Source of the DNA: RYN-230 sp963851025
GTDB lineage: Bacteria; Actinomycetota; Actinomycetes; Streptosporangiales; Streptosporangiaceae
Assembly (NCBI GenBank): GCA_963851025.1
Contig: CAWKOA010000019.1
Span: 1-64,000 of the forward strand
Reading direction: 5' to 3'
DNA length: 64,000 nt
The position numbers and the translations under genes were made by a program. Of the stretch, positions 47,479-57,133 are shown piece after piece. Each line of letters begins with the position of its first letter. Position 1 is the stretch's first letter. The notes below the pieces were generated by a model. The model worked only from the letters and a program-made list of their open reading frames with translations. It was not told where the DNA came from and made no database searches.

Positions 47479-48463
47479 CCTGAGCCAGAAGCAGATCCGG
47501 GTGCTGGTCACCGGGGCAGGAGGACCCGCCGCGGTGTCCGTCATCAAATCGCTGAGCCTCGATCCCACCGTGGAACTGCTGGCGGCGGACATGGACCCGT
47601 GGGCGGCCGGGCTCTACCTGGTGCCGCCCGACGCCCGGACCCTCATCCCGGCCGGCCTGGACCCGGATTTCGCCTCGGCGGTCCTGGCCCGCTGCGCCGC
47701 GCTCGGCGTGCACGTGCTCATCCCGACCGTGGACGCCGAGATGCGCCCGCTGGCCCGGGCCCGGGCCGAGTTCGCCGCGGCCGGGACCGAGCTCATGCTC
47801 GCCCCGGAGCGGGCGCTGGAGCTGACCCTGGACAAGCTGGCCCTGGCCCGGTGCTGCGAAGGCCAGGTCCGGGTGCCGCGAACCGAGCGCTTCGACGACG
47901 CGCTCGGCCCGCAGTCGTGGGATTACCCGGTCATGCTCAAGCCGCGCTCCGGTAGCGGCTCGCGCGATATCTCCGTGGTGGCCTCCGCCCGGGAACTGGC
48001 CGCCCTGGAGCGGTCCGAGGAGTTCATCGTCCAGGAGTACCTGCCGGGCGAGGAGTACTCGATCGACGTGCTGGCCGACACGCGCAGCCACGTGATCGCC
48101 GCGGTGCCCCGGGTCCGCGCCCGGGTGGACTCGGGCGTCTCGGTGGCCGGCCGCACCATGCACGATCCGGAGCTGGAGCACTTCGGGACCACGGTGGCCA
48201 GCATCACCGGCCTCACCTACATCGCCAACGTGCAGTGCCGCCGCGACGTGGCCGGCCACGCGGCCCTGCTGGAGGTGAACCCGCGGGCTCCCGGCGCGCT
48301 GCCGCTGACCATGGCCAGCGGGGTGAACATGCCCCGGCTGGCGCTGGACGCGCTGCGCGGCCTGCCGGTCCCGGAGCACGTGGACTTCCACGAGGTGGCC
48401 ATGGTGCGCTTCCTCGAGGAGCGCTTCATGGACCTGAGTGAAGTGCAGAAAGTGGCCGCATGA
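47465..48463 (+). CDS. ATP-grasp domain protein
   Basis: 332-residue ATP-grasp enzyme resembling carbamoyl-phosphate synthase large-chain-like ligases. N-terminal pre-ATP-grasp Rossmann part IRVLVTGAGGPAAVSVIKSL; nucleotide-binding lysines in VMLKPRSGSGSRDISVV; EEFIVQEYLPGEEYSIDVLAD; metal/phosphate motif LLEVNPRAPGAL. It would form an amide or similar bond through an acyl-phosphate; the substrate is unknown. ATG 47465 overlaps the regulator-deacetylase, and its own stop overlaps the PHP gene as ATGA, so the product stoichiometry is coupled. Confidence 0.9.
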   Translation: MPRYDLSQKQIRVLVTGAGGPAAVSVIKSLSLDPTVELLAADMDPWAAGLYLVPPDARTLIPAGLDPDFASAVLARCAALGVHVLIPTVDAEMRPLARARAEFAAAGTELMLAPERALELTLDKLALARCCEGQVRVPRTERFDDALGPQSWDYPVMLKPRSGSGSRDISVVASARELAALERSEEFIVQEYLPGEEYSIDVLADTRSHVIAAVPRVRARVDSGVSVAGRTMHDPELEHFGTTVASITGLTYIANVQCRRDVAGHAALLEVNPRAPGALPLTMASGVNMPRLALDALRGLPVPEHVDFHEVAMVRFLEERFMDLSEVQKVAA

Positions 48464-49185
48464 GCCTGGTCGCGCTCGACGAGGATCACCACGTCCACTC
48501 GGCCTTCTCCGACGACGCGGTCAGCACCGTGGCCGAGAACGTCCGCGCCGCCCGCGACCGGGGCCTGCGGGTCATCTGCCTCGCCGACCACGTGCGCCAG
48601 GACTCGGCCTGGGTGCCGGACTTCGTGGCCGCGGTGCGCGAGCTGCAACCCGGGCCCGGGCTGCAGGTGCTGGCCGGGGTAGAAGCGAAGATCCTCAACG
48701 GCGCCGGCGAGCTGGACCTGCCCGCTTCCCTGCCAGGGGTGGAGCGGGTGCTGATCGCGGACCACCAGTTCCCGGGCGACTACGGGCCGGTCCCGCCGCA
48801 GGACATGCGGGACGCCCTGGAGCGCCGCCAGTGCTCGGCGGCCGACGTCATCGACGGCCTCATCGCCGCGACCCTCGGAGCCCTGCAGCGGACCGCGCTG
48901 CCGCAGCTGGCCCATCTGTTCAGCCTCCTGCCCAAGATGGGCCTGGACGAGGCGGACGTGCCCGGCCCGGCCCTGGACCACCTGGCCCGGGGGTGCTGGC
49001 GGGCCGGCGCGCGGGTGGAGGTCAACGAGAAGTGGGCCTGCCCGTCCCCGCGCACGATCCGGGCCCTGGCCGCGGCGGGCGTGCCGCTGGTGGCCAGCAC
49101 CGACAGCCATGACTGCGCCACCATCGGCCGTTACCAGCGGGTCCGCGGCATCCTGGATGGCGCCTTCACGGGCGCGGCGCCCTGA
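48460..49185 (+). CDS. PHP-domain phosphoesterase
   Basis: 241-residue metal-dependent phosphoesterase of the PHP superfamily (histidinol-phosphatase-like). Metal ligands: HxH in DEDHHVHSAFSDDA, His in CLADHV, Glu in LAGVEAK, His in IADHQFPG, and the final Asp/His in ASTDSHD. It probably hydrolyses a phosphomonoester in the pathway encoded by this operon, but substrate is not shown. ATGA overlap with the ATP-grasp gene; its TGATG junction overlaps the glycosyltransferase start. Confidence 0.9.
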   Translation: MSLVALDEDHHVHSAFSDDAVSTVAENVRAARDRGLRVICLADHVRQDSAWVPDFVAAVRELQPGPGLQVLAGVEAKILNGAGELDLPASLPGVERVLIADHQFPGDYGPVPPQDMRDALERRQCSAADVIDGLIAATLGALQRTALPQLAHLFSLLPKMGLDEADVPGPALDHLARGCWRAGARVEVNEKWACPSPRTIRALAAAGVPLVASTDSHDCATIGRYQRVRGILDGAFTGAAP

Positions 49186-50682
49186 TGACGGACTTCCTGC
49201 TCGCCATCAAGTCACTGCTGGTGGCCTTCGTCATCCTCGGGCGCGGTCCCGCTGCTAGTGGCGAACTACCAGTTCCTCCTGGTCGGGCTGCACTTCCGCC
49301 GCCTGCATTACGCGAAATGCCGGGCCTATTTCCCGCGGACCGCCATCCTCATCCCGGCGTGGAACGAGGCGGCGGTCATCGGCACCTCGATCGACCGGCT
49401 CATGCTGCTCGACTACCCGCGCGAACGCCTGCGGATCTATGTCGTGGACGACGCCAGCACCGATGACACCCCGCAGGTCGTCCTGGCCAGGGTGGCCAAG
49501 TACCCGGGGAACGTCGTGCACCTGCGCCGGGACAAGGGCGGTGAGGGCAAGGCCGCGACCCTGAACCACGGCCTGGCCGAGATCCTGGCCGACGACTGGA
49601 TGCAGGCCATCCTGATCATGGACTCGGACGTCATCTACGAGCCCAGCTCGCTGCGGCGGATGACCAGGCACCTGGCTGATCCCGAGGTCGGCTCGGTCAC
49701 CGCCTACATCAAGGAGGGCAGCCGTCCGGGGAACTACATGACCCGGTTCATCGGCTACGAGTACATCACCGCCCAGGCCGCGGCCCGGCGGAGCCAGGAG
49801 GTCCTCGGCGTGATCGCCTGCCTGGCGGGCGGCGCGCAGCTGCACTCGCGGGCGAACATCGAGGCGATCGGCGGCCAGGTGGACACGACCACGCTGGCCG
49901 AGGACACGGTGACCACGTTCGAGACCCAGAAGGGGGGCCGCAAGGTCATCTTCGAGCCGCACGCCACCGTGTGGGCGGAGGAGCCGGGCAGCATCGTCGC
50001 GCTGTGGAAGCAGCGGCTGCGCTGGGCCCGCGGCAACGTCCAGGTCACCCGGCGATTCAAGAGCGTCTGGTTCCGGCCCCAGCCCAATAACCGGCTGGGC
50101 AGCATCAGCTTCGGCCTGCTCTGGTTCTGCCTGCTGCTGCTGCCGGTGTTCATGGTGCTGGCGTCGGCGTCCCTGGTGACCCTGTTCTTCATCGACTACC
50201 AGCTGGCCTGGACCGCCTTCCACTTCCTGTGGCTGACCAACGTGATCACGTACATCTTCATTACCTCCTTCACGCTGGCCATCGACCCTGGCGTCGGACG
50301 GCACACCTGGAAAGAAGCGCTCATGTTCCCGGGCGTGATCAACGTGATCATCCTGCTCGCCGCCATCCTGCCCGGCCCGGCGGCCTGGATCGGCCACGAG
50401 CTCGCCACCGCCGCCGGTGTCGGGGTCACCTACGGCTGGGTCCGGGGCATCGAGCTGTTCACCTATGTCTGGCTCTCGGCCTGCATGGGGGTGGCCTTCC
50501 TCGGCAAGGTCGCCGAGTCGCGGCGGTTCGGCCGCATCCTGGGCCCGCTGTTCGTGTACGTCGGCGGTTACGGGCCCTTGCTGTGCGCCATCACCACGGC
50601 CGCCTACATCAAGGAATTCCGGCACGCCGAGGCGATCTGGGACAAGACCGAGAAGACGGGGAAGATGGTGGTGCCGACATGA
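49185..50682 (+). CDS. processive membrane glycosyltransferase, GT2 family (frameshifted near N-terminus)
   Basis: Inverting GT2 enzyme of the hyaluronan/cellulose synthase or NodC type. N-terminal helix MTDFLLAIKSLLVAFVIL runs on in another frame as AVPLLVANYQFLLVGLHF; one fewer G at 49239-49241 joins them. The catalytic core has ILIPAWNEA, YVVDDASTDDT, the DxD IMDSDVIYEP, the base region LAEDTVTT, and QRLRWARG, the Q(R/Q)xRW signature of processive enzymes. Four or five C-terminal helices follow. The substrate sugar is not predictable; the deacetylase partner suggests an amino sugar. Confidence 0.88.
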
Positions 50683-50852
50683 GCGGGCCAGAGCCGGCCG
50701 CCGGCGGTCCGGCGACCGCGGAGCAGGTCCGGGTGTTCGAGGACGAGGTCCGCGACGCGGTCCGCTACGAGCGGGGGCTGGCCCTCAAGTGCGTGGTCTG
50801 CATCCTGCTCGTCGCCATCGTCCTGGCCCTCCGGGTGTACTTCTTCGGCTGA
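50679..50852 (+). CDS. 57-residue single-helix membrane peptide
   Basis: Acidic N-terminal part (AEQVRVFEDEVRDAVRYERGL) then one helix (KCVVCILLVAIVLALRVYFFG) that runs to the C-terminus, with two Cys spaced CxxC at its start. The ATG overlaps the glycosyltransferase stop as ATGA, so it belongs to the operon. It could be an accessory subunit of the glycosyltransferase, like small partners of other polysaccharide synthases; that is inference. Confidence 0.8.
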   Translation: MSGPEPAAGGPATAEQVRVFEDEVRDAVRYERGLALKCVVCILLVAIVLALRVYFFG

Positions 50853-50946
50853 GCCGGTGGCGCCGCTTCCTGGGTAAATCGCCGATCATGCGGAAGTAAT
50901 GCCGGGCTCATGCATGAAGGCGCGCCCGCCGGGCACTTGGGGCGCC

Positions 50947-52449
50947 ATGTCGGCCTCCACCCTCGGCCGCCGGCCCCGCCAGCCCTCCAACCACGGGCAC
51001 CCCGGGCGCCGCGGCCTCACCCCGCTGCTCGCGGTCACCGCCGCGGCGCTGGTGTTCACGATCCTGCTCGTCCTGGTCCGCCTGCAGTGGCGCCCGCTGG
51101 AGTCCGCCGACCACGGCGCCGCCGCCCATATCAACGCCCTGGTCGCCGGCCATCCCGCGCTCGTCGCGGTGGTCAAGGCGGTCACCTGGCTGGGCAGCGA
51201 CGGCGTGCTGTGGACGATCATCGGGGTGTCGGCGGTCTTCCTGGCCTTCCGGCGCCGCTGGCGGCTGGTCGCGTACCTGCTGGTCACCGGCGCGGGCGCG
51301 CTGGTCATGGACCCGATCCTGAAGGACCTGGTCGGCCGGCTGCGCCCGGTGGTGGCCCACCCGATCGCGCACGGCGGCGGGAACAGCTTCCCCAGCGGCC
51401 ACTCGCTCGGGTCGATCGTCTGCTACGGCGCGGTCTACCTGGTCTTCCTGCCCGCGGCCCGTGGCCGCTGGCGGACCGTGTTCACCGCGGTGATCGTCGC
51501 GCTCGTCGCGCTCATCGGCATCAGCCGCATCCTGCTCGGCGTGCACTACCTGTCCGACGTGCTCGGCGGCTGGACGCTGGGCATCACCTGGCTCGGCCTG
51601 ACCGCGTTCGCGTTCGAGCTGACCCGGCGGGCGGAAGGCCAGCCCGTCACCGACCCCCTGGCCGAGGGACTGGAACCCGAGGCCCGCCACGATCTCGAAC
51701 TAGCCCAGCCGGAGACCCCCATGAAAAGATCGTCCGCCACCCTGTCCCGCGCCCGCACCGCCGCCGGCGTCGTGGTCGCCTGGGTCCTCATCCTCGGCGT
51801 CATCGTCGGCTTCGGCGAGCTGATCGTGAAGGACAGCCACGACAAGTGGCTGGGTGACACGGCCATCCCGCGCTGGTTCGCCGCGCACCGCACGCCGACC
51901 GGGAACACCTGGAGCAACGACGTCAGCGTGGCCTGCGCCACGACCGGGATCCTCATCGTGGCCGTGGCCGCGTGCGTGATCTTCCTGGCCGTCATCCGGC
52001 ACTGGCGGCCGGTCATCTTCATCGTGGTCGTGATGTTCGGGGAACTGGCCGCGTTCCTGGCCGCGGCGGCCGTGGTCAAGCGGCCCCGGCCCTACGTGCA
52101 CCACCTCGACCACCACCTGCCCACCTCGGCCTACCCGTCCGGGCACGTGGCCGCCACCACCTGCCTGTACGTCGCGATCGCCATCGTGGTCATGGGGCAC
52201 ACCCGCGGCTGGTGGCGGTGGCTGTTCGTGGCCCTGGCCGTCGTGATGCCGGTGGCCATCGCGCTGTCCCGGATGTACCGCGGCGAGCACCACCCGACCG
52301 ACGTGCTCGGCAGCCTCATCTTCGCCGCGCTGTGGCTGACCGCCACCACGCTGCTGATCAAGCCGAACGCCGAGCTGCCCGAGCGTTCGCCGGGCACGGT
52401 GGGCGCGAAACTCCGCTCGCTGTCCGGGCGGGCGGTTTCACGGGCCTAG
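50947..52449 (+). CDS. tandem PAP2-family phosphatase
   Basis: Membrane protein of about 500 residues with two complete PAP2 (type 2 phosphatidic acid phosphatase) domains in one chain. First copy: KDLVGRLRPV, SFPSGHSLGS, SRILLGVHYLSDVLGG. Second copy: VVKRPRPYV, AYPSGHVAATT, SRMYRGEHHPTDVLGS. Both keep the catalytic His residues. The two halves meet at a polar linker around residue 250 (ARHDLELAQPETPMKRSS), consistent with a gene duplication or fusion of two adjacent genes. ATG 50947 is the preferred of three in-frame starts (50899, 50914, 50947). It may recycle polyprenyl or lipid phosphates for the upstream glycosyltransferase. Confidence 0.88.
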   Translation: MSASTLGRRPRQPSNHGHPGRRGLTPLLAVTAAALVFTILLVLVRLQWRPLESADHGAAAHINALVAGHPALVAVVKAVTWLGSDGVLWTIIGVSAVFLAFRRRWRLVAYLLVTGAGALVMDPILKDLVGRLRPVVAHPIAHGGGNSFPSGHSLGSIVCYGAVYLVFLPAARGRWRTVFTAVIVALVALIGISRILLGVHYLSDVLGGWTLGITWLGLTAFAFELTRRAEGQPVTDPLAEGLEPEARHDLELAQPETPMKRSSATLSRARTAAGVVVAWVLILGVIVGFGELIVKDSHDKWLGDTAIPRWFAAHRTPTGNTWSNDVSVACATTGILIVAVAACVIFLAVIRHWRPVIFIVVVMFGELAAFLAAAAVVKRPRPYVHHLDHHLPTSAYPSGHVAATTCLYVAIAIVVMGHTRGWWRWLFVALAVVMPVAIALSRMYRGEHHPTDVLGSLIFAALWLTATTLLIKPNAELPERSPGTVGAKLRSLSGRAVSRA

Positions 52450-52492
52450 CACCGGGCAGCGGCAGGGCAGCGAACCCTTGAGGAGGTGTTCC

Positions 52493-52903
52493 ATGACCGA
52501 TTCCGAGGACGCCCGGCGCGTCGAGATCAAGGACGGCGACCAGACCGTGGCCGCGGCCGAGGTCTCCCAGCGGCCGGGCGGGACCGCCCGCGCGTCGCTG
52601 CACGCCGCGCCCGGGCATGTCGCCCCGGGCCACCGGGCCGACCTGGTGGACGCGGTCGTGGACCTGCCCGAGGTCCAGGCGAGCAGCCGCCTGGAGGCCA
52701 CCATCCCGCTCGGTGACACCGAGAGCCTGGACCGCCTGCGGGAGCGGACCGAGGAGACGACCACGCGGCCGGCGGGTTCCACCGCGCTGGTGGACGGGAG
52801 CCTGCCCGGCAACCAGGATCTCCGCAACGAAGACCAGGCTGGCCCGCCCGGCCGTCCGGAGGCCGGCCAGGCCGACCCGGACGGGGACACACCGGGAGCG
52901 TAA
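52493..52903 (+). CDS. small hydrophilic protein of unknown function
   Basis: 136-residue acidic protein beginning MTDSEDARRVEIKDGDQTVAAAEVSQ, with ASLHAAPGHVAPGHRADLVDAVVDLPEVQASSRLEATIPLGDTESLDRLRERT in the middle and a disordered Pro/Gly/Asp tail. ATG 52493 has the strong ribosome binding site GAGGAGG. The middle is similar to small actinomycete proteins of unknown role; I recognise no domain. It is 43 bases after the PAP2 gene and may be co-transcribed with it. Confidence 0.7.
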   Translation: MTDSEDARRVEIKDGDQTVAAAEVSQRPGGTARASLHAAPGHVAPGHRADLVDAVVDLPEVQASSRLEATIPLGDTESLDRLRERTEETTTRPAGSTALVDGSLPGNQDLRNEDQAGPPGRPEAGQADPDGDTPGA

Positions 52904-52909
52904 GCCCGG

Positions 52910-53646
52910 GTGACGATCAGGATCGGCACGTCGGGCTGGAGTTACGCCGCACTGGGAGCCGGAGCTGTACCCGCCCGGGCTGCCGGCCACGGCCCGGCTG
53001 GCCCGCTACGCGGCCACGTTCGGCACCGCCGAGCTGAACAGCAGCTTCTACCGCTGGCCCCGGCCCGATACGTTCCGTTATTGGAGAAAGAAATTGCCGG
53101 CCGGGTTCTGCCTGTCGGTCAAGGCGCCCCGGGGGCTGACCCACGGACGGAAACTGTACGGCCCGGAAACCTGGATCCAGCGGATGAGCGCGGGCTGGCA
53201 TGAGCTGGGCGATAAACGGGCCGTGCTGCTGGCCCAGCTCGGCCCGGCCCAGGCCCGTGACGACGCGAGGCTGGCCTATTTCCTGGGGCTGGTCCCGGAA
53301 TGGATGCGGGTCGCGGTGGAGTTCCGCCATTCCAGCTGGCATTGCGAGGAGGTGTTCGCCCTGCTGGAGGCGCACGGGGCCGCGTATTGCGTGATGAGCG
53401 GCGCGCACCTGCCGTGCGTGCTGCGGGCCACCGCGGATTTCGCCTATGTGCGGCTGCACGGCCCCGATCACCAGCACCTGTACGCGGGCTCCTATAGCGA
53501 CGCCGATCTGGCCTGGTGGGCCGGCCCGGATCCGGGAATGGGACCGGCCGGCGACGTTTTCGCCTACTTCAACAACGACGGCCAGGCGAATGCCGTGCGC
53601 GACGCGCGCGCTTGCGCCGGCTCCTCGGCCAGGCCGCCGCCGGGTG
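52910..53646 (+). CDS. DUF72 (YecE-like) protein (two frameshifts)
   Basis: TIM-barrel protein of the DUF72/YecE family, biochemical role unknown. The pieces, in order: IRIGTSGWSY, then (after an indel near 52950-52955) HWEPELYPPGLPATARLARYAATFGTAELNSSFYRWP, LPAGFCLSVKAPRGLTH, FRHSSWHCEEVFALLEAHGAAYCVMS, DFAYVRLHGP, VFAYFNNDGQANAVRDAR. A second indel near 53611 changes the last ~12 residues (probably ALRRLLGQAAAG). The GTG start at 52910 follows the previous stop closely. Confidence 0.8.
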
Positions 53647-53702
53647 AATGACGCTGAGCGGGCCGGCGGGAACATTAACCGGGCCGGTAGCATTTCATAT
53701 TT

Positions 53703-56205
53703 GTGACCCTCACCGACCTCCTCCCGGCTGACGCTGCGCCCGACGCGGTCTTCGACGCGTTCGCGGGCTGGGCCAAGGAGCAGGGCCTCGCCCTCTACCC
53801 GCACCAGGAAGAGGCCCTCATCGAGGTGGTGTCCGGGGCCAACGTGATCCTGTCCACGCCGACCGGCTCGGGCAAGAGCCTGGTCGCCACCGGGGCGCAC
53901 TTCGCGGCGCTGGCGGACGGGCGGCGGTCCTTCTACACCGCGCCGATCAAGGCCCTGGTGTCGGAGAAGTTCTTCGCGCTGTGCGCCGCGTTCGGCCCGG
54001 CCAACGTGGGCATGATGACCGGCGACGCCAGCGTCAACGCCACCGCGCCGATCATCTGCTGCACGGCCGAGGTGCTGGCCAGCATCGCGCTGCGGGACGG
54101 CGCCGATGCGGACGTCGGCCAGGTCGTGATGGACGAGTTCCACTTCTACGCCGACCCCGACCGGGGCTGGGCCTGGCAGGTGCCGATCATCGAGCTGCCC
54201 CGGGTCCAGTTCGTGCTGATGTCGGCGACCCTGGGCGACGTCACCCGGTTCGAGTCCGACCTGACCCGGCGCACCGGGCGGCCGACCGCCGTGGTCCAGT
54301 CCGCCGAGCGCCCGGTGCCGCTGACCTACTCCTACGTGATCACGCCGCTGCACGAGACGCTGGAAGAGCTGCTGTCCACCCACCAGGCCCCCATCTACGT
54401 GGTGCACTTCACCCAGGCCGCGGCGCTGGAGCAGGCCCAGGCGCTGATGAGCGTGAACGTGTGCTCCCGGGCGGAGAAGGACGAGATCGCCGCGCTGATC
54501 GGCGGCGTTCCGGTTCACCGCCGGGTTCGGGAAGACCCTGTCCCGGCTGGTCCGGCACGGCATCGGCGTGCATCACGCCGGGATGCTGCCCAAGTACCGG
54601 CGGCTGGTGGAGACCCTGGCCCAGGCCGGGCTGCTGAAGGTCATCTGCGGCACCGACACCCTGGGCGTGGGGATCAACGTGCCGATCCGCACCGTCCTGT
54701 TCACCGCCATGTCCAAGTACGACGGGTCGAAGACCCGGCTGCTCCAGGCGCGCGAGTTCCACCAGATCGCGGGCCGGGCCGGCCGGGCCGGGTTCGACAC
54801 CACCGGCCGGGTCGTGGTGCAGGCCCCCGAGCACGTGGTGGAGAACGAGCGGCTGCTGGCCAAGGCGGGCGACGACCCGAAGAAGCGGCGCAAGGTGGTC
54901 CGCAAGAAGCCGCCCGAGGGGTTCATCGCCTGGGGCCAGCCCACCTTCGAGCGGCTGGTCGCCGCCGACCCCGAGCCGCTGACGTCCAGCTTCAAGGTCA
55001 CGCCACGCCATGCTGCTGAACGTGATCAGCCGGCCGGGCGACGCGTTCACGGCCATGCGGCACCTGCTGACCGACAACCACGAGGACCGGGCCGCCCAGC
55101 GCCGGCACATCCACCAGGCCATCGCCATCTACCGGGCGCTGCTGGCCGGGGGAGTGGTGGAGCAGCTGGACGAGCCGGACGCCGAGGGGCGCCGGGCCCG
55201 GCTCACCGTGGACCTCCAGTTCGACTTCGCGCTGAACCAGCCGCTGTCCCCGCTGGCCCTGGCCGCGATCGACCTGCTGGACCGCGAGTCCCCGTCCTAC
55301 CCGCTGGACGTGGTGTCGATCATCGAGGCGACCCTGGACAACCCGCGGCACGGTGCTGTCCGCCCAGCTGTTCAAGGCGCGCGGTGAGGCCGTCGCGCAG
55401 ATGAAGGCGGACGGCATCGAGTACGACACCCGGATGGACCTGCTGGACTCGGTGACCTACCCGATGCCGCTGGCCGACCTGCTGGAGGCCGCGTACGACA
55501 TGTACCGCCGGGGCCACCCGTGGGTGGCCGACTACGCGCTGGCCCCCAAGTCCGTGGTGCGTGACATGTACGAGCGGGCCATGACGTTCGTGGAGTACGT
55601 CGGTTTCTACGGCCTGTCCCGCTCGGAGGGCCTGGTGCTGCGCTACCTGGCCGACGCGTACAAGGCGCTGCGGAACACCGTCCCGGACGAGGCCAAGACC
55701 GAGGAGCTCACCGACCTCATCGAATGGCTCGGTGAGCTGGTCCGCCAGGTCGACTCCAGCCTGCTGGACGAGTGGGAGCAGCTGCGTGACCCGTCCGGTG
55801 TCCTGGTCAGCCAGGCGGAGGCGGGACCGCCGGCCGTCACCCGCAACGTCCGCGCGTTCCGGGTGCTGGTCCGCAACGCGCTGTTCCGCCGGGTCGAGCT
55901 GGCCGCGCTCGGCCACTACGAGGAGCTCGGCGAGCTGGACGCCGGCGACGGGCTGGGACGCGGAGGCGTGGGAGGCGGCGGTCGAGCCGTACTTCGACGT
56001 GCACGACGAGATCGGCACCGGGCCGGACGCCCGCGGGCCCGCGCTGCTCATCATCGACGAGGGCGCGCAGGCCTGGACGCTGCGGCAGATCTTCGACGAC
56101 CCGGCCGGGGACCACGACTGGGGCATCTCGGCCCAGGTGGACCTGGCCGCGTCCGAGGAGGCCGGGCAGGCGGTGCTCCGGGTCACCGAGGTCGGCCAGC
56201 TGTAG
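53703..56205 (+). CDS. DEAD/DEAH-box RNA helicase with DUF3516 domain (four frameshifts)
   Basis: About 830 residues, a Ski2-like actinobacterial helicase. Helicase motifs: LYPHQEEALIEVVSGANVILSTPTGSGKS (Q/I), TAPIKALVSEKF (Ia), VVMDEFHFY (II), VLMSATLGD (III), TDTLGVGINVPIRTVLF (V), QIAGRAGRAGFD (VI); then the DUF3516 C-terminus including MTFVEYVGFYGLSRSEGLVLRYLADAYKAL. Indels near 54505, 55007, 55350 and 55950-55952 break the frame; homologous text continues across each. GTG 53703 start. Its 3' end abuts the MftR-like gene tail-to-tail. Confidence 0.85.
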
Positions 56206-56224
56206 CGCTCGCTGGCCTGGACCC

Positions 56225-56825
56225 TCAGGTCAGCGGCGAACACCCCGGCCAGCCCGTGCACCGCCGCGTCGATCAGCGCGCCCAGGTCGGGGTCCGCGCC
56301 GGCCAGCCACTGCTCGCACGCCGCCACGGACAGGCCCTGGACCGCGTAGCCCAGGGTGACCGGAAGCAGCGCGTCCGGCGGCTGGCCGGTCCGCCCGGCT
56401 GCGAACTCCGCGATGACCCGCCGCCAGGCGGCGTAGCGCAGCGTGGCGTGGGCCTGTAACGCGGGCACCCGCAGGATCAGCTCCAGCCGCCGCCGGTGCC
56501 AGCCTTCCCCGCCCGGCCCGGTCTCGTGGAACGTGACGACGCCCAGCCGGATCGCCTCAGCCAGCGGGATCTGCGGCGGGCAGCCCGCCAGGCGGGCGCG
56601 CATCCGCTCCAGCCGCTCCTCGAACCCGCCCCAGGGCACGTCGTTCTTGGACGCGAAGTACCGGAAGAACGTGCGCCGCCCGATGCCGGCCGCGCGGGCG
56701 ATGTCGTCGACGGTGGTCCCCTCGAAGCCCTGCCGGTCGAACAGCCCTAACGCCACCTGCTCGAGCTCGGCCCGGGAGGTGATCCGCTTGCGGCCGCCGG
56801 GCGCGGGAGAACCTTCCCGCGACAC
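56225..56825 (-). CDS. TetR-family regulator, MftR-like
   Basis: About 200-residue TetR regulator. N-terminal helix-turn-helix (RITSRAELEQVALGLFDRQGFEGTTVDDIARAAGIGRRTFFRYFASKNDVPWGGFEERLERMR), followed by LRVPALQAHATLRYAAWRRVIAEFAAGRTGQPPDALLPVTLGYAVQGLSVAACEQWLAG. This pattern matches my recollection of MftR, the regulator of mycofactocin clusters in actinobacteria. No mftA-F genes are in this window. As written, the frame runs on through the helicase tail to 55320; a one-base indel near 56228 would give a stop at 56225. GTG 56825 start. Confidence 0.75.
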
Positions 56826-57090
56826 TGCCCATACACCCCTTTAACGTGCTCGCAGATGTCAGCCGCCCGCTCACGACTTCCCCGTGGTGCCGGCCGCCCG
56901 CACCGCGGGTCCCGCGCGGTGATCACGTGCGCTGATTCCCCAGACCCAGGGCACGCTGACAGCCAGCCTGACGAGCATCCCACGACCCGGTGCCGGATGC
57001 GGCGAATCCGGCGCACAGACGGCGACACGCGGACGGGACCGGGATCACCGGGGATGCCGCACCCGTCCGGCATCATGGCGAGCGTCACGG

Positions 57091-57117
57091 CCTTCAGCAC
57101 GGGCCTTCAGCACGGGG
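57091..57117 (+). repeat. two 13-bp tandem repeats upstream of sbcD
   Basis: CCTTCAGCACGGG at 57091-57103 and again at 57104-57116 (followed by G). They lie 17 bases before the sbcD ATG. The same TTCAGCACGGG core recurs five times upstream of 61465. The 308-base gap from 56826 otherwise shows no gene. Confidence 0.75.
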
Positions 57118-57133
57118 AGTCCACGGCGGTGCG

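Noticed and set aside
43703..50852. Mycothiol biosynthesis cluster
   Set aside because: The PIG-L domain is fused to a receiver, the glycosyltransferase is a processive GT2 and not a GT4 MshA, and no Cys ligase MshC or acetyltransferase MshD is present; only the general enzymatic logic is similar.
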